Shown: positions 23,550 to 37,100 of the stretch, one piece after another
Position numbering within the stretch: the first letter of the stretch is position 1
Layout: each line of letters begins with the position of its first letter
Assembly (NCBI GenBank): GCA_037693485.1
Contig: CM075351.1
Span: 68,660,001-68,724,000, forward strand
DNA: 64,000 bases
Reading direction: 5' to 3'
Source: Kitagawia praeruptora
Taxonomy: Eukaryota > Streptophyta > Magnoliopsida > Apiales > Apiaceae
Notes under the pieces: model-generated
The model's input: the letters and a program-made list of their open reading frames with translations, nothing else
What the model was told of the DNA's origin: nothing
The model's database searches: none
Made by a program: the position numbers and the translations under genes

Positions 23550-23972
23550 TAGGGGTGAGTATCGGGCGGGTTGGGCGGATTTGGTGGACGAAACCATCCA
23601 AACCGAATTTTTCGGTTTGACAATCCGTCAAACCGTTACCGTTACCATTACCGTTAGTATTAAAACCAAACCACCCAAATTATAACGGTTCGGTTTGGGC
23701 GGTTTCGGTTTCAAACCACTAAATTATATAATAATTTAATTCTTGCAAATAATTAGCAAAAGAAAAATCTTGTAAACAACACTCACAAAAGCGAACAACT
23801 CCTACATTTGATATCTTCCAGTAACATTTGTGAACCATGTTTTTTCATTATTTAAGTTACCAAAGTGAACTATAAGTGATACTTTATGATAAAATGCAGT
23901 AACATTGTAGTATACACTGTGATAATTACTAGAAAACAAAGGAAGCACGGAGATGAGATAAAAACACATAGG

Positions 23973-24026
<54 letters not shown>

Positions 24027-24247
24027 TATTAATTTAAAATATAATAAAAAATATATAATATTATAATAATCGGGCGGTTCGGTTATATCGGGCGGTATAA
24101 AATACAAAACCAAACCAAACCGTTATTTTTCGGGTTTTTTAAAAATGAAACCATTACCGATCCAAACCATTATAAAACCGTAAATTTCGGTTTGGACGGT
24201 TTGGAACGGGTGGTTTGGGCGGGTTCGGAAATTTTTGCTCACCCCTA
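23550..24247. mobile_element. hAT-like MITE just upstream of TOM20
   Basis: 698 bp bounded by inverted TAGGGGTGAG termini and an exact 8-bp TSD AACACGAT (23542-23549 and 24248-24255), the TSD length of hAT elements. Subterminal regions are rich in CGGTTTGG / CCAAACCG and GGGCGG motifs in both orientations. An (AT)n run lies at about 23978-24021. There is no transposase. Confidence 0.88.
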
Positions 24248-24309
24248 AACACGATACTTGTCTGTTTTCCCCTCAATCAAAACCCTAGTGTGTGAGTTTG
24301 GCTGCTAAC

Positions 24310-24382
24310 ACAAACATATATATATATAGACAGAGAGTGGAGAACTCAGAAAAAAGAAAAATCAAAATCAAGAAGGCAAATC
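24310..24382 (+). promoter_or_regulatory. probable TOM20 core promoter and 5' UTR
   Basis: An ATATATATATATA stretch at about 24317-24330 lies some 55 bases before the TOM20 ATG and may act as the TATA element. Purine-rich leader sequence (GACAGAGAGTGGAG, AAAAAGAAAA) follows. Only about 135 bp separate the MITE from the ATG and about 100 bp separate the MITE from a Helitron, so the unique upstream sequence is very short. Confidence 0.4.
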
Positions 24383-27138
24383 ATGGATGCTAATCAGGCT
24401 GACCTTGAACGACTGATGCTCTTTGAGCACGCTCGTATTACTGCTGAAGCCAATTACAATAAGAACCCCCACGATGCTGATGTTAGCCCCCCCCCTCCCT
24501 CCCTCTCTCTCTCTCCCTCTCTCTCTCTCCCTCTCTCTCTCTCTCTCCCCTCCCTCCCCCCTCTCTCTCCAATAATATTATTATTTTTTTGTATCTGTGT
24601 TTGTGTAGATTTAGGCCTAGGTCTTTATATATATATATATATATAGTTAGACCTAAATTTGTTGCCTTTTAATATCTGCTTGATCTTAGACTCTGTGCTG
24701 TTATAAGTTGGATATATGTTATTGATGCCTTACAATATATACATTTATAGCTTTTTATTTATCAATTAACTAATCACTTGTTATCTTGTTGTTATAATTG
24801 TAAGTCGTAATGTTCGTTTAATAGTCCAACTCGTTGCTTACTTTATTCGTAAATTTATTTTCTTGATATATATAAACAATTTTTTGAGTTTGGGAGGTGA
24901 ATTTGTGTACCTTTACAGAACCTAACCAGATGGGGAGGAGCACTACTCGAATTATCTCAATTTGGGGGTATCACTGAATCAAAGCAGATGATTAGAGGTA
25001 TTTTTTAAAGTTATTTTGGTTGTCGGACTTCATGTCCGTTTGCTTATTTGCTTATTTAGTGCTTGCCTTTTTCTATGTTTTTTGTGGATTGTGGACAAAT
25101 TACGCAGATGCCGTTTCAAGGTTGGAGGAGGCATTAGATATCAATCCTAGAAAGCATGATGCTTTGTGGTGTTTAGGGAATGCATTCACTTCTCATGCTT
25201 TTTTAACTCTGGACATAAGTGATGCCCAACCTTACTTTGACAAGGCATCTGAATGTTTCCAGAAAGCTGTAGACGAGGTGCAGACCTTTTATTTATGTTT
25301 TTAATGGTTTATTTACTGGTCTGCTGCTTTTGATTAGATCCTGACATGGATTGTATTTGTTGTTCTTTTAGAGTCCAGGAAATGAACTCTATATCAAGTC
25401 CTTGGAAGCCACTGCCAAGGTATTCTATCTTATATGAACCTGTTGCTGCCGTTCTTTTCTCGCTACATTTCAAGTTTGGTAATTCTAAATATTAGCATAG
25501 ATGTACTGATAGTGTTGCTTAACCTTTGTACTTACATCTTAGGCTCCAGAAATGCACGTGGAGCTTCATAAGCATGCGGGTTTTCAACAGGCAATGGCTG
25601 GAGGTCCAGCTACTACAAAGGCAGAGGTTATATTTATATTGGTTTTTTTTTTTTTTTTTGCCTTCCTACTAGCAGAAAGGTTTCTGTTTGCTGGGGGCAT
25701 GGACAGTGGGGTCTATTAGGGGGTGCTGTCCCCCGCAAGCAAATTTTAATTTTTTGTAACTTACAGATATGTTGATTGTAAAGGATATAAGATACAAGTA
25801 GCAGGGGATCAAAAAAATACAGATTCTAATTTAAAACGTAAAATTTTAGGAGGAGGCTGAGGGGGTAAGTGCTACACTATAACATCTTCTTTAATTTTTG
25901 TAATCACTAATGATAAATATAGGTATGAATATCTTGTTGCCAAGGTAATTAATTGTATATGAGATACAAATAGTTGTATATAAGATACAAATGGGTGAGG
26001 CCCAATAAAATACAGGTTCTAATTTAAAACGGAAATGGTCCACTATAAATGAGAGATATTTTTATCTTCTTTGTTCCTCTGTAATTACCAACAATATATT
26101 TTGGTAAGAGTCAATTACTTGTTTCCAATCCTGATTTAAGTTCTTAAGATGTAGAGCTCTTTAATAATGTTAGCATGGAAGTACTTGTATAACACGTCTT
26201 GCCCCATCTCATCATTTCTTAGATTTTGACGAACACAAAAACTGTCCCACCTTGCTAAATAAGATCCTTTTTAGATTGATATGAAAGACATCTCTTGGAA
26301 TTTCAATTATCTTGCAAATTATATATCAAATCTCAAATGTGTCGATTTATAGAAATCTAAAAAAGGTTCAAACAATGGTTTGAAAGCAAATAGAAACTGG
26401 ATTAACTTTGGTTTACATGTGAGTTAAGTTAGCATTGATATTTTTTTTTTTTTGTTTCTAAAAGAGCTTGTTTTTGCTAAGAATCTTGTTTAAATATACT
26501 TTGGAACACAATGGTAGATTCTTGGCCAAAAGAGGCGTTTCTTAAGAAAGTTGACAATGAGCACAGGAAGCGTAGGAAAATGTGACTCAAAAAATTGAAG
26601 TTCTCTTTTGTTCATTATTGCCCCTTTGGTTATAAACAATCACGTTTTTTGTTGTGTACAGATTTTTTTCTATTTTTTCGCGTGCAACTAGGTGTTGTGT
26701 TTACTTTGACAAATATTTAAAGGGCAGTCTAGCTAGCTCATGCTGTATTTTCGTGCTTGGATTCTAATTTCTTGGAACTTAGCACAGTTCATTTGAAGCA
26801 GTGTATTTTGCTTCTTTGTAGTTTCCTTTTTGTTTTAGCCCTACTGCTTAAATCATTATCATTTCTTGTACAAAAGGGTGCCTGTTTTGCTATAATGGTC
26901 TTTTTTCTCGTACTATTTTCCACCTGTTTCACTATAAAGTTCACGTGTGTGTTGAACTGTTGATTACTGAGGTTATTTTTTAATATAATATTCTATAATT
27001 TTCATGTTCCAGAACTCAAAGAAGGCTGCATCATCGAGTGATCTGAAGTATGATATATGTGGATGGGTTATTCTTATTGCAGGAATTGTTTCATGGGTTG
27101 CAATGGCAAAGTCGAATGTTCCTCCAACTCCAAGATAA
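24383..27138 (+). CDS. TOM20: mitochondrial import receptor subunit TOM20 (plant type)
   Basis: Outer-membrane receptor that binds presequences of proteins entering mitochondria. Six exons: 24383-24481, 24919-24997, 25108-25277, 25372-25419, 25543-25626 and 27013-27138 (stop TAA). All have GT-AG borders and the phases close to 201 aa, the usual plant length. The start MDANQADLERLMLFEHARIT, the motif NLTRWGGALLELSQF, the TPR-like helices (ALDINPRKHDALWCLGNAF, AFLTLDISDAQPYFDKA) and SLEATAKAPEMHVELHK are family signatures. A C-terminal anchor (residues about 175-192, ICGWVILIAGIVSWVAMAK) is followed by a short basic tail, as in plant TOM20 and unlike N-anchored animal and fungal TOM20. Intron 1 has a (CT)n microsatellite, and intron 5 is 1.4 kb. 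No defect was seen. Confidence 0.93.
24486..24572 (+). repeat. (CT)n / (CCCT)n microsatellite in TOM20 intron 1
   Basis: A pyrimidine-rich CT repeat starts directly after the exon 1 donor. A short (TA)n run lies at about 24627-24645. Length polymorphism is likely. Confidence 0.9.
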
Positions 27139-27924
27139 AGAAGCTTCCATTTATATAAAGTGGCAACTGTGTTTTGTTTGGTTAAGTACTGGACTGGTAG
27201 CTAAGACCTTTATATGTATCATTATTCTCTGCTAGGATATAATAATGAATATTTACATTTTTTTTCTTGCTAATACCAGTTAGAATGCAAACATCAGCTC
27301 AGGGGCCGGATCACCACTTTGTTGGCATATTGGTTTTGTGATACTAATGTGTTTGAATTTAACCTTTCTCGGTGTTTCTCATTCAAGTCACACCTATAGT
27401 TCTTTGAAATAAAACCTTGGCCTACTGTTTAAGTTCAATTATCTTTCAATCCTAGTAGTAGATGTAAATGTTAGTACTTTGGTATCGAACTGGGGTGTGA
27501 AAGTTTTGATGAAGTTAATTATATTAATATGATAGCATGTTTAGAGATCTCATCGGTGACTGGACTGTCTGGGTTGAGGCCATGGAGGTCGCTGATCTCA
27601 CTACGATCCGTATAATGAAGTTAATTACGTACAATTTACAAAGCCTTATTAAATAAAAAGTGGAAATCATTAATTCCCGAACAACTCTAATAATAAGAAT
27701 ATAAATAATGAAATTGATTACAACTTGCAAAGGCTGGTCAAATTCCAAACAACTCAAAAACAAAAACTTGTGGAAATTGATCCGAAGTATTTGATATATG
27801 TCTTAGATTTGTTTTATAAATAATTCAAATTTGACGAAAAAAAAATAAATCTCGGATATGAGCATTCATATACCCGTTCAAGATTAAGTCTCATATAAAT
27901 GATCATGCTCTAATATGATTTATG
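27139..27924. other. TOM20 3' flank
   Basis: Contains the TOM20 3' UTR, then AT-rich sequence to the RTE border. A short patch of normal composition at 27540-27620 may be an old transposon fragment. No gene recognised. Confidence 0.5.
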
Positions 27925-27994
27925 ATCCAAAACACGGCCCAAATCATCCTTAATAAACCGAACGTGACCTAGACCGTGCCGCCCTCTCTCCCTA

Positions 27995-30900
27995 TGTAAC
28001 ATCCCGATTCCGAAAATATTAATTTTGATTATTTTATTGGGAATAAGATTTATTACAGTTAAATTTTGAATCGTTTTGGAGATAATGAAGAATTTAGAGA
28101 TCGAATCGATAAATTGTGGATATTGAGAAATAATTACTTTTATTGGTTGAGAATGGAATTATTATGTCAAATATTGATTATTTGACGATGGATAATTTTT
28201 AGGATTTATTTCCGGGAATTTTGCAAGTGGACTCGGAATTATTTAAAATACGAGATTTTTGGAGATTTGATGACTTTATTTTTATTAAGTTAAGTTGTAT
28301 AATTATTTTGGAAATTTGGGAGATAATTGTTTTAATAAAACAATTATAAGTGAAATATAAAAGATAAAATGATGAGTAGAATTTTAAATTGAAGCAAGAA
28401 TAATGTGTTAGTAGTTATTAAGTGTGTCGGGCCAAGCCCATTAAGCAAAAACAAAAGGGAACAAACAGAGCTTGGACAGATACATACATACACGCAGAAA
28501 AAAAAAAAAGAAAGAAAAGAAGAAGAGAGAATCGGGGAGAGAGAAAGGTGATTGGGGAACAAAAAAAAAATTAGGGTTTGGGCTTCAATTTGGGGATTTC
28601 AATTTGGTGATTCGATTTTCAAATCAATTGATATTAATATCTATATATGTGTATGTATTAGCTGTTATGGAGGTGATTAGAGGGATTGTTGTGGTCGGAG
28701 TCGGACGGCTGGAGGTGAGTTTCCGGCGGGTCTGGCGAGTCGCAGCGGCGGCGTTGACGTGGTGAGGTTGACGATGTTGAACGAAGTGAAGAGAAGGAGG
28801 AAGGTGGGTGTGTGTGTATTGCGTGTATATGTGCGAGTGTGTGTGTTCAGCGGGTGGCTGTGTATGTGCGCGTGGTGGCAGTAACGGGAGGAATGCGGAG
28901 GAAGGAGATGACGAAATCAAGGGAGGAAGAAGGGAGATGGTGTGTGGGGGTGTGTGCGTTTTGTGTATATGTGTTTAGTGGTGTATGTACTGTGGGTGTG
29001 TATGTGCGAGGTCGCCGGAGAAGACCACCACCGTGGTGGTGGTGGTTTGTGTAGCAGCAGAGAAGGCAGCGAGAGAGAGAGGGAGAGAGAGAGAGAGATG
29101 GAGGTGGGAGAGAGATGGCCGGAAAATGGCAGGGCGATGTAGTTGCCGGAAAAGCTCGGAGGCGGTGATATCGTATCCTAAAAAATTGTGGGTATTAAAT
29201 TTAAATTTTCGTATTATATTACGAATTTAGATTTAATTTCCGTAGTGTAATTTCGGGAATTTGATAGATAAAATTGTTATGATTTTCGGAATTTAATTCC
29301 AAAATTTTACAAATTTTAGTTATTATTTCGGAAGTTGATTTTTATGAACCCGAAAAATATTAGTTATATTTTCGGGAGTTTAAATTTGATAAATAGTTAG
29401 AATTGTTGAAAATTGGTGGAGGTTGATATGTTGGGTTGTTGTTGAAGTTCATTTGTTGGTTTGGTCTGGATTAAATTGATTGGAATTGATTGTTGAGGTG
29501 CTATTACACCGGGTAGCGTCTATTTACGAAAAGGTCATGCCCGATTTTCGGTAAAAAGGACTGTAACTTACGTCTGATAAATGTGTAGAATTTACGAGAC
29601 TTGTAACCGAAATTGTTAAGCGTGGAATTTTATAAAATTTGGATTTTGAGGAGTAAGCTGTATAGTAATTGGATTATCGTTTAATAAGCAATGGAAGCTT
29701 ATTCGGTAAATTGTGACTTAAGAAGATGTCATTGATTTTAGTGGATATTCGTAGAAACAAATCAAGTTGTAGAATGTAATCGTTTAAGATCGATTGCTTT
29801 GTAAAGTATGGGTAGAATAAATTGAGGATATACGATTGAAGAGTTTGTTGATGCTTGTCCAGGTTATTGGAAAAGTGGGTTGAGGAACGGTTGGACTGCT
29901 TGGATAGCGGTGGTTGTAAGTATATCTTGCTGTGATAAATTGAAGATAATGCGTTATATTTTTGTTAACGTATTTACTGTGTTTTAAATTTTATGCGTAT
30001 TTTGTTTATGCGTATAAAAATTTGAATTTTATTTCCAGTAAAATATTTATTTTGAACTGGAAAAGTGGAAAAGTAGAAAAGTGTATTTGTGAATTTTAGA
30101 AGAAATATATTTCTCAAGTAGAAAAGTAGAAATGTGGATTTATGAATTTGAAAGGGATATATCTTTTAAATCGAGGTGTTTAAAGTGTGATTTTTGTAAT
30201 ATTATGAATACTCGTTAAATTGTTTTAACTAGTATATGTTGAAATGCGATTTTGAGGAAAACTGAGCAGACTGGCATTGCTAGTGAATCACTCCAGAAAT
30301 GGAGACAGTATGAACCTCCAGAAATGGAGACAGTAGAACCTCCAGAAATGGAGACCAGTAGAACTTCCAGAAATGGAAACTTGTGAACTTCCCGAAATAG
30401 GAAGTAAAGGCCGGGGACCCCCACTAGTAGAACTTGATGAACTTGTCATGTGTAGAATGCCCAGTTTTTCCTAACGAAATTTGTGAAGTTTATATTTTTA
30501 TTATAAACTGTGATTTGTGAAATGATGATGATTGCTTTTAGGCAATATTGTGAAAATGCTTTAAGATTCAGTGTATTGTGAAATTGTGTTGAGTTTCGGG
30601 TTATTGTGAAATAAAATTGTTTACAAAATTATTATTCAGTTTTAAAAGATGCCATGTTGGCAGAACTCTGATTTCGGTGTGAGTTTATATTTTATTATAA
30701 ACTGTATGGAGATGAATACTTTGGCAGAACTCTGGTTTTGGTGTGAGTTATTTTTATTATAAACTGTGTAGTGATAATGATTTCCAAACTAAATTATTTT
30801 ATAAAACTTCAGTGGATCACTACAAAATATATTTGCTGAGCTTTATAGCTCATTCTTCTATTTTTATAAATTATCACAGGAGATACCAAAGATTTTAGAA

Positions 30901-31323
30901 GGATCCGTGGAAATGTAGAAAGAAGTGATGGACCAGCGGAGCTGATGTTTGATTTAGTAGTCGTACTTCAAGTACTGAAGTCGTAGGTTGACTTAAGATT
31001 GAAGCGCTGGTTGTGGACTTTGGTCATCTGTTGACCCGAGGTAAGTCAGGACAGAGTTGGCTTGTAGTTGTACAAATTACAGTACATGGTAGATAATAGT
31101 TGAGATGCGTTGTGTGTGACACCGTTTTTTGGTGACACATACTTTTGTTATAGAGTTGAATTGTTGAATTGAAAAACAGGTGGATAGTCCTATTTACGAA
31201 TACTTCATGCCGAAATTTACAAAAAAAAAAATTAGCAGATTAAACAGGTTGTGATGTAGTTTTGGCGGACCCTCGGGCCGGTTTCTTTCCAGAGGAAATA
31301 AAACCGGGGTCGGGGGCATCACA
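27995..31323 (+). repeat. 5' LTR (3329 bp)
   Basis: TG...CA bounded. Contains a GT/GA-rich, more GC-rich tract (about 28660-29160), a tandem array of about 23 bp at 30295-30410, and repeated ATTATAAACTGT blocks at 30500-30770. Short open frames in the GC-rich part are identical in both LTRs and look like chance frames. Confidence 0.93.
30295..30410 (+). repeat. imperfect 23-bp tandem array in the LTR (also 36500-36615)
   Basis: Five units of CTCCAGAAATGGAGACAGTA-type sequence, the later ones decaying (TTCCAGAAATGGAAAC, TTCCCGAAATAGGAA). Each unit holds a small inverted repeat (CTCCA...TGGAG). The same array is in the other LTR. Confidence 0.85.
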
Positions 31324-34199
31324 GGTGGTATCAGAGCTATGGAGTAGAAGAGTGAGATATGTACAAAGATAAAGTGTGGTATGACTGAAATGGTCAAGGA
31401 AATAAGGATTTTAAGACGGGATGTGTAGAATTTCAAGTTTTCGAGGAATAAGATTGTCAGAGCAAAGGTTTCTCGCATGTGAAGAGAGGTTAAGTTTTAG
31501 GGTCATGAGTTGGTAAGATCCTTAGTGAATGTTGAACAACACGAGGGCTTGTGTGGAGGCTATAGTGGATTACTAGATATAATACCAAGGAGTAAGACAG
31601 TAAGTGTACTTATCAAGGATATTGATTAGGAAATTGAGGATTTTTGGGCATGAATCAATTTTGAGGATATAGACTATTGGAATACTTTTGAGGAGTGAGG
31701 GAGATCGTTTAGCGATACATGTGATTTTTGGGATGTGTAAAATTGTTTGAGGATATGTATTTATGTGATAGTGCTCACTATTGTTTGAGGATTTAGTTGT
31801 TTTTATAAGACGAACTTGCAGAATTGGACATATGATTTGATAGCTAGGTTATTATTGGAAGATGTGATTTTTGGCATGTGATCTCGTTGTTCGAGAATAT
31901 ATTATTCAAGAATTAGAAGTGAGGAAAATCACGAGTTTTGGAATTTTGTGTAAATGGAATTTTAGATAGAATACTATTGAATATTTAAGGAATTCACGAA
32001 TGTGTGGGAATTAGAAGAGTTTTAATGTGAAGTGCATGATAATAGTTTGATGTGATTGCTTTGGGAAGCAATAATTATTTCCTGGATTTTTGACACGACT
32101 TTGAGGATATTTTGGGATTTAATTTTTGTTCGGGGATAAGACGTATAACCCTGAATGTAAGGATTTTGGGAACTAGAATATTGTTGATGATGTGATTTTA
32201 GCAACTACGAATGGATATTTGTATTCAAGGAAACGAGTTTTATTATTGTGGACGTAGACAAATAATTATTTTAATATTTGAGGATTATGAGGTTATTAAT
32301 TTTTTAAGAACCTTCTTTTGAGATTTTAGACGATATTCGGATTTAAGATTTTCAGTATATGATGGATTTGGAATTAAGTGCTTCGAGTGACGATGTATAG
32401 ATTTTTTTTTTGGTTGAAATAGTAATGTGAATTGAGGTTTGTATCGAGAGTTTTAGAGGTGTATAAATGGAAGGAAATTGAGAATATAGTATTAAGTTAA
32501 GTTAAATTATTGTCAGCATATATGAGGGAGAAATGTTATTAAGTTTGGACCGAAGACGCCACAAGTGTGATATAGTTGGAAAGAAGAAAAAGAGAAGGAA
32601 AAAGAAACTGATAGGATGTTATATGATAATCTTGGAATAGGATGACATTTGAGAATTGGTGGATTAAATTAGGATCTTATGATTAGACGCTAAAGATACC
32701 TATTAAGAATAGCAGTGGTTGATAATTTTGGAAGTATGGACAGTATGAAATTTGGATATATTATAATGAGAATGATATTAGCAACTGGAGAGATAAATTG
32801 TTGTTCGAGGTTTTACTGTGCTAGTTACTGATACGAGAATTTGAGGATATAGATTGTTGATTGAGGATGATGTTAGTAGAATTAAGGAAATTTTGGGATT
32901 CTTGAGAATTTAATATCTTGTTATTCGAGGATGTGATAGTATATGCGGGTCCGAGTCGCTTAGACTTCCTTTCGCCTTTGACATCGATCAATTATTCAGA
33001 TAACTTAACGTTGCCTTGTCCGCTAGTCTAAATTTTCGCAGAGACTGCAGTTTCACCTCAGATAGTGACTGCAGCACCGTTCGAAAATTTTGCTGCCTCG
33101 AGAGATTTCGACATATTGAAAGCCAGTATCAAAAGTCGGGATATACGATAGATAGCGTTATGAGTATACTCCTTATGTTAAGACGAGATGATTCAGTTTA
33201 GAGATCAAGAACGATGGAAACTGATGGCAGGATTCCAAAAAGGGATAGAACTAATGGTTATAATTTTTTATGAAGCGATTTTATTGATGATTTCGAGAGC
33301 TACGAGAGGAGGATGCTAATGACTATGATGATGATTTCTTTTGTGACGGCTTTTGTTGGAGACTGAGTGTATGCCAGCTTGTAGATCTTTTCCTTTTAGT
33401 ATTGTACAGAGAGATCATGTGGAACGCGACATGTGGCTGACTGTAGAGTTAGGTATTGAGGACTAACGAAAGGCCATATTACAAGTACTTGAAATGATTT
33501 TGAATTGCGAAGGAAAGATGATGATCATGATGATAAAGTGGGTGTGTAATCTCAAATGGGAGATACATATAAATGATGATGAGTAAGTATATGTGTATAC
33601 TTAATTACAGTTGATTTCCGACCGTGAGGGATTTCAAGATTTTTGGATGAGAAATGAGTATTTTTACATTGATATCGTGAATTGTTGATGCTTCCTTGTT
33701 GAAAGTAAAGCTTAACCGATTGGTTAGCTGGTCGGGAACCTTATTAGTAGAACTTGTGAACCTATCATGTCTGAATACTCATTTTCTTAATCCTTGTGTG
33801 ATGATTGTGATGAATTATTGATGGTATTCTTTCGAAGATTGTTATAATTATTCTAGAAGAAGAATATGATCTAATGCTGAAATCGTATGAAGAGATAATA
33901 TTTGTAAGAAGTGCTGCAAAGCAACTTTCAGGTTGGAGAGTCAACCAAGAATTGGAGTGTGAACCGATAGGTGTTCAAGAGAATTGAAAATTTGAGGAAA
34001 CCCCGTAGAGACTATGATTGACAGGAGCAGATGTTAAGAATGAAGGTAATACCTTTGATGAATTTGATGTGACAAGGTCATGATGTTGAAGAAGAACTTG
34101 GAGACCAGAAGATAGTATGAGGGGAAAGTATCCCACTTTGTTTTGATGAGACCAAGTGCGCTCAATTTCGAGGACGAAATTTTTCTAAGGGGGGAAGGA
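31324..34199 (+). other. non-coding interior of the LARD-like element
   Basis: 2.9 kb with PBS at the left and polypurine tract at the right. Stop-rich in all frames, with no gag, protease, RT or integrase motif. A patch of different composition at about 32940-33130 (CCGAGTCGCTTAGACTTCC...) may be captured or relict sequence. Sequence near 33720-33790 echoes the LTR (TTAGTAGAACTTGTGAACC), a likely internal duplication. Confidence 0.7.
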
Positions 34200-37100
34200 T
34201 GTAACATCCCGATTCCGAAAATATTAATTTTGATTATTTTATTGGGAATAAGATTTATTACAGTTAAATTTTGAATCGTTTTGGAGATAATGAAGAATTT
34301 AGAGATCGAATCGATAAATTGTGGATATTGAGAAATAATTACTTTTATTGGTTGAGAATGGAATTATTATGTCAAATATTGATTATTTGACGATGGATAA
34401 TTTTTAGGATTTATTTCCGGGAATTTTGCAAGTGGACTCGGAATTATTTAAAATACGAGATTTTTGGAGATTTGATGACTTTATTTTTATTAAGTTAAGT
34501 TGTATAATTATTTTGGAAATTTGGGAGATAATTGTTTTAATAAAACAATTATAAGTGAAATATAAAAGATAAAATGATGAGTAGAATTTTAAATTGAAGC
34601 AAGAATAATGTGTTAGTAGTTATTAAGTGTGTCGGGCCAAGCCCATTAAGCAAAAACAAAAGGGAACAAACAGAGCTTGGACAGATACATACATACACGC
34701 AGAAAAAAAAAAAAGAAAGAAAAGAAGAAGAGAGAATCGGGGAGAGAGAAAGGTGATTGGGGAACAAAAAAAAAATTAGGGTTTGGGCTTCAATTTGGGG
34801 ATTTCAATTTGGTGATTCGATTTTCAAATCAATTGATATTAATATCTATATATGTGTATGTATTAGCTGTTATGGAGGTGATTAGAGGGATTGTTGTGGT
34901 CGGAGTCGGACGGCTGGAGGTGAGTTTCCGGCGGGTCTGGCGAGTCGCAGCGGCGGCGTTGACGTGGTGAGGTTGACGATGTTGAACGAAGTGAAGAGAA
35001 GGAGGAAGGTGGGTGTGTGTGTATTGCGTGTATATGTGCGAGTGTGTGTGTTCAGCGGGTGGCTGTGTATGTGCGCGTGGTGGCAGTAACGGGAGGAATG
35101 CGGAGGAAGGAGATGACGAAATCAAGGGAGGAAGAAGGGAGATGGTGTGTGGGGGTGTGTGCGTTTTGTGTATATGTGTTTAGTGGTGTATGTACTGTGG
35201 GTGTGTATGTGCGAGGTCGCCGGAGAAGACCACCACCGTGGTGGTGGTGGTTTGTGTAGCAGCAGAGAAGGCAGCGAGAGAGAGAGGGAGAGAGAGAGAG
35301 AGATGGAGGTGGGAGAGAGATGGCCGGAAAATGGCAGGGCGATGTAGTTGCCGGAAAAGCTCGGAGGCGGTGATATCGTATCCTAAAAAATTGTGGGTAT
35401 TAAATTTAAATTTTCGTATTATATTACGAATTTAGATTTAATTTCCGTAGTGTAATTTCGGGAATTTGATAGATAAAATTGTTATGATTTTCGGAATTTA
35501 ATTCCAAAATTTTACAAATTTTAGTTATTATTTCGGAAGTTGATTTTTATGAACCCGAAAAATATTAGTTATATTTTCGGGAGTTTAAATTTGATAAATA
35601 GTTAGAATTGTTGAAAATTGGTGGAGGTTGATATGTTGGGTTGTTGTTGAAGTTCATTTGTTGGTTTGGTCTGGATTAAATTGATTGGAATTGATTGTTG
35701 AGGTGCTATTACACCGGGTAGCGTCTATTTACGAAAAGGTCATGCCCGATTTTCGGTAAAAAGGACTGTAACTTACGTCTGATAAATGTGTAGAATTTAC
35801 GAGACTTGTAACCGAAATTGTTAAGCGTGGAATTTTATAAAATTTGGATTTTGAGGAGTAAGCTGTATAGTAATTGGATTATCGTTTAATAAGCAATGGA
35901 AGCTTATTCGGTAAATTGTGACTTAAGAAGATGTCATTGATTTTAGTGGATATTCGTAGAAACAAATCAAGTTGTAGAATGTAATCGTTTAAGATCGATT
36001 GCTTTGTAAAGTATGGGTAGAATAAATTGAGGATATACGATTGAAGAGTTTGTTGATGCTTGTCCAGGTTATTGGAAAAGTGGGTTGAGGAACGGTTGGA
36101 CTGCTTGGATAGCGGTGGTTGTAAGTATATCTTGCTGTGATAAATTGAAGATAATGCGTTATATTTTTGTTAACGTATTTACTGTGTTTTAAATTTTATG
36201 CGTATTTTGTTTATGCGTATAAAAATTTGAATTTTATTTCCAGTAAAATATTTATTTTGAACTGGAAAAGTGGAAAAGTAGAAAAGTGTATTTGTGAATT
36301 TTAGAAGAAATATATTTCTCAAGTAGAAAAGTAGAAATGTGGATTTATGAATTTGAAAGGGATATATCTTTTAAATCGAGGTGTTTAAAGTGTGATTTTT
36401 GTAATATTATGAATACTCGTTAAATTGTTTTAACTAGTATATGTTGAAATGCGATTTTGAGGAAAACTGAGCAGACTGGCATTGCTAGTGAATCACTCCA
36501 GAAATGGAGACAGTATGAACCTCCAGAAATGGAGACAGTAGAACCTCCAGAAATGGAGACCAGTAGAACTTCCAGAAATGGAAACTTGTGAACTTCCCGA
36601 AATAGGAAGTAAAGGCCGGGGACCCCCACTAGTAGAACTTGATGAACTTGTCATGTGTAGAATGCCCAGTTTTTCCTAACGAAATTTGTGAAGTTTATAT
36701 TTTTATTATAAACTGTGATTTGTGAAATGATGATGATTGCTTTTAGGCAATATTGTGAAAATGCTTTAAGATTCAGTGTATTGTGAAATTGTGTTGAGTT
36801 TCGGGTTATTGTGAAATAAAATTGTTTACAAAATTATTATTCAGTTTTAAAAGATGCCATGTTGGCAGAACTCTGATTTCGGTGTGAGTTTATATTTTAT
36901 TATAAACTGTATGGAGATGAATACTTTGGCAGAACTCTGGTTTTGGTGTGAGTTATTTTTATTATAAACTGTGTAGTGATAATGATTTCCAAACTAAATT
37001 ATTTTATAAAACTTCAGTGGATCACTACAAAATATATTTGCTGAGCTTTATAGCTCATTCTTCTATTTTTATAAATTATCACAGGAGATACCAAAGATTT

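Noticed and set aside
24383..24646. An 87-codon frame starting at the TOM20 ATG
   Set aside because: Only the first 33 codons are real; the rest reads through intron 1 and its CT microsatellite.
28472..29230. Overlapping short frames rich in Arg, Cys, Val and Glu in the LTR (repeated at 34677-35435)
   Set aside because: They arise from GT- and GA-rich simple sequence, overlap on both strands, and are duplicated only because they lie in the LTRs. No domain is visible.
30295..30410. Regular repeats resembling a CRISPR array
   Set aside because: The context is a plant LTR; units are tandem without unique spacers.
31326..31337. TGGTATCAGAGC as a tRNA gene fragment
   Set aside because: It is the primer-binding site of the retroelement; no tRNA cloverleaf surrounds it. 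The same holds for the inverse copies near 59666, 61180 and 63727.
32940..33201. Patch of different composition inside the LARD-like interior, possible captured gene
   Set aside because: Translated both ways it gives no recognisable protein; kept only as a remark in the interior entry.
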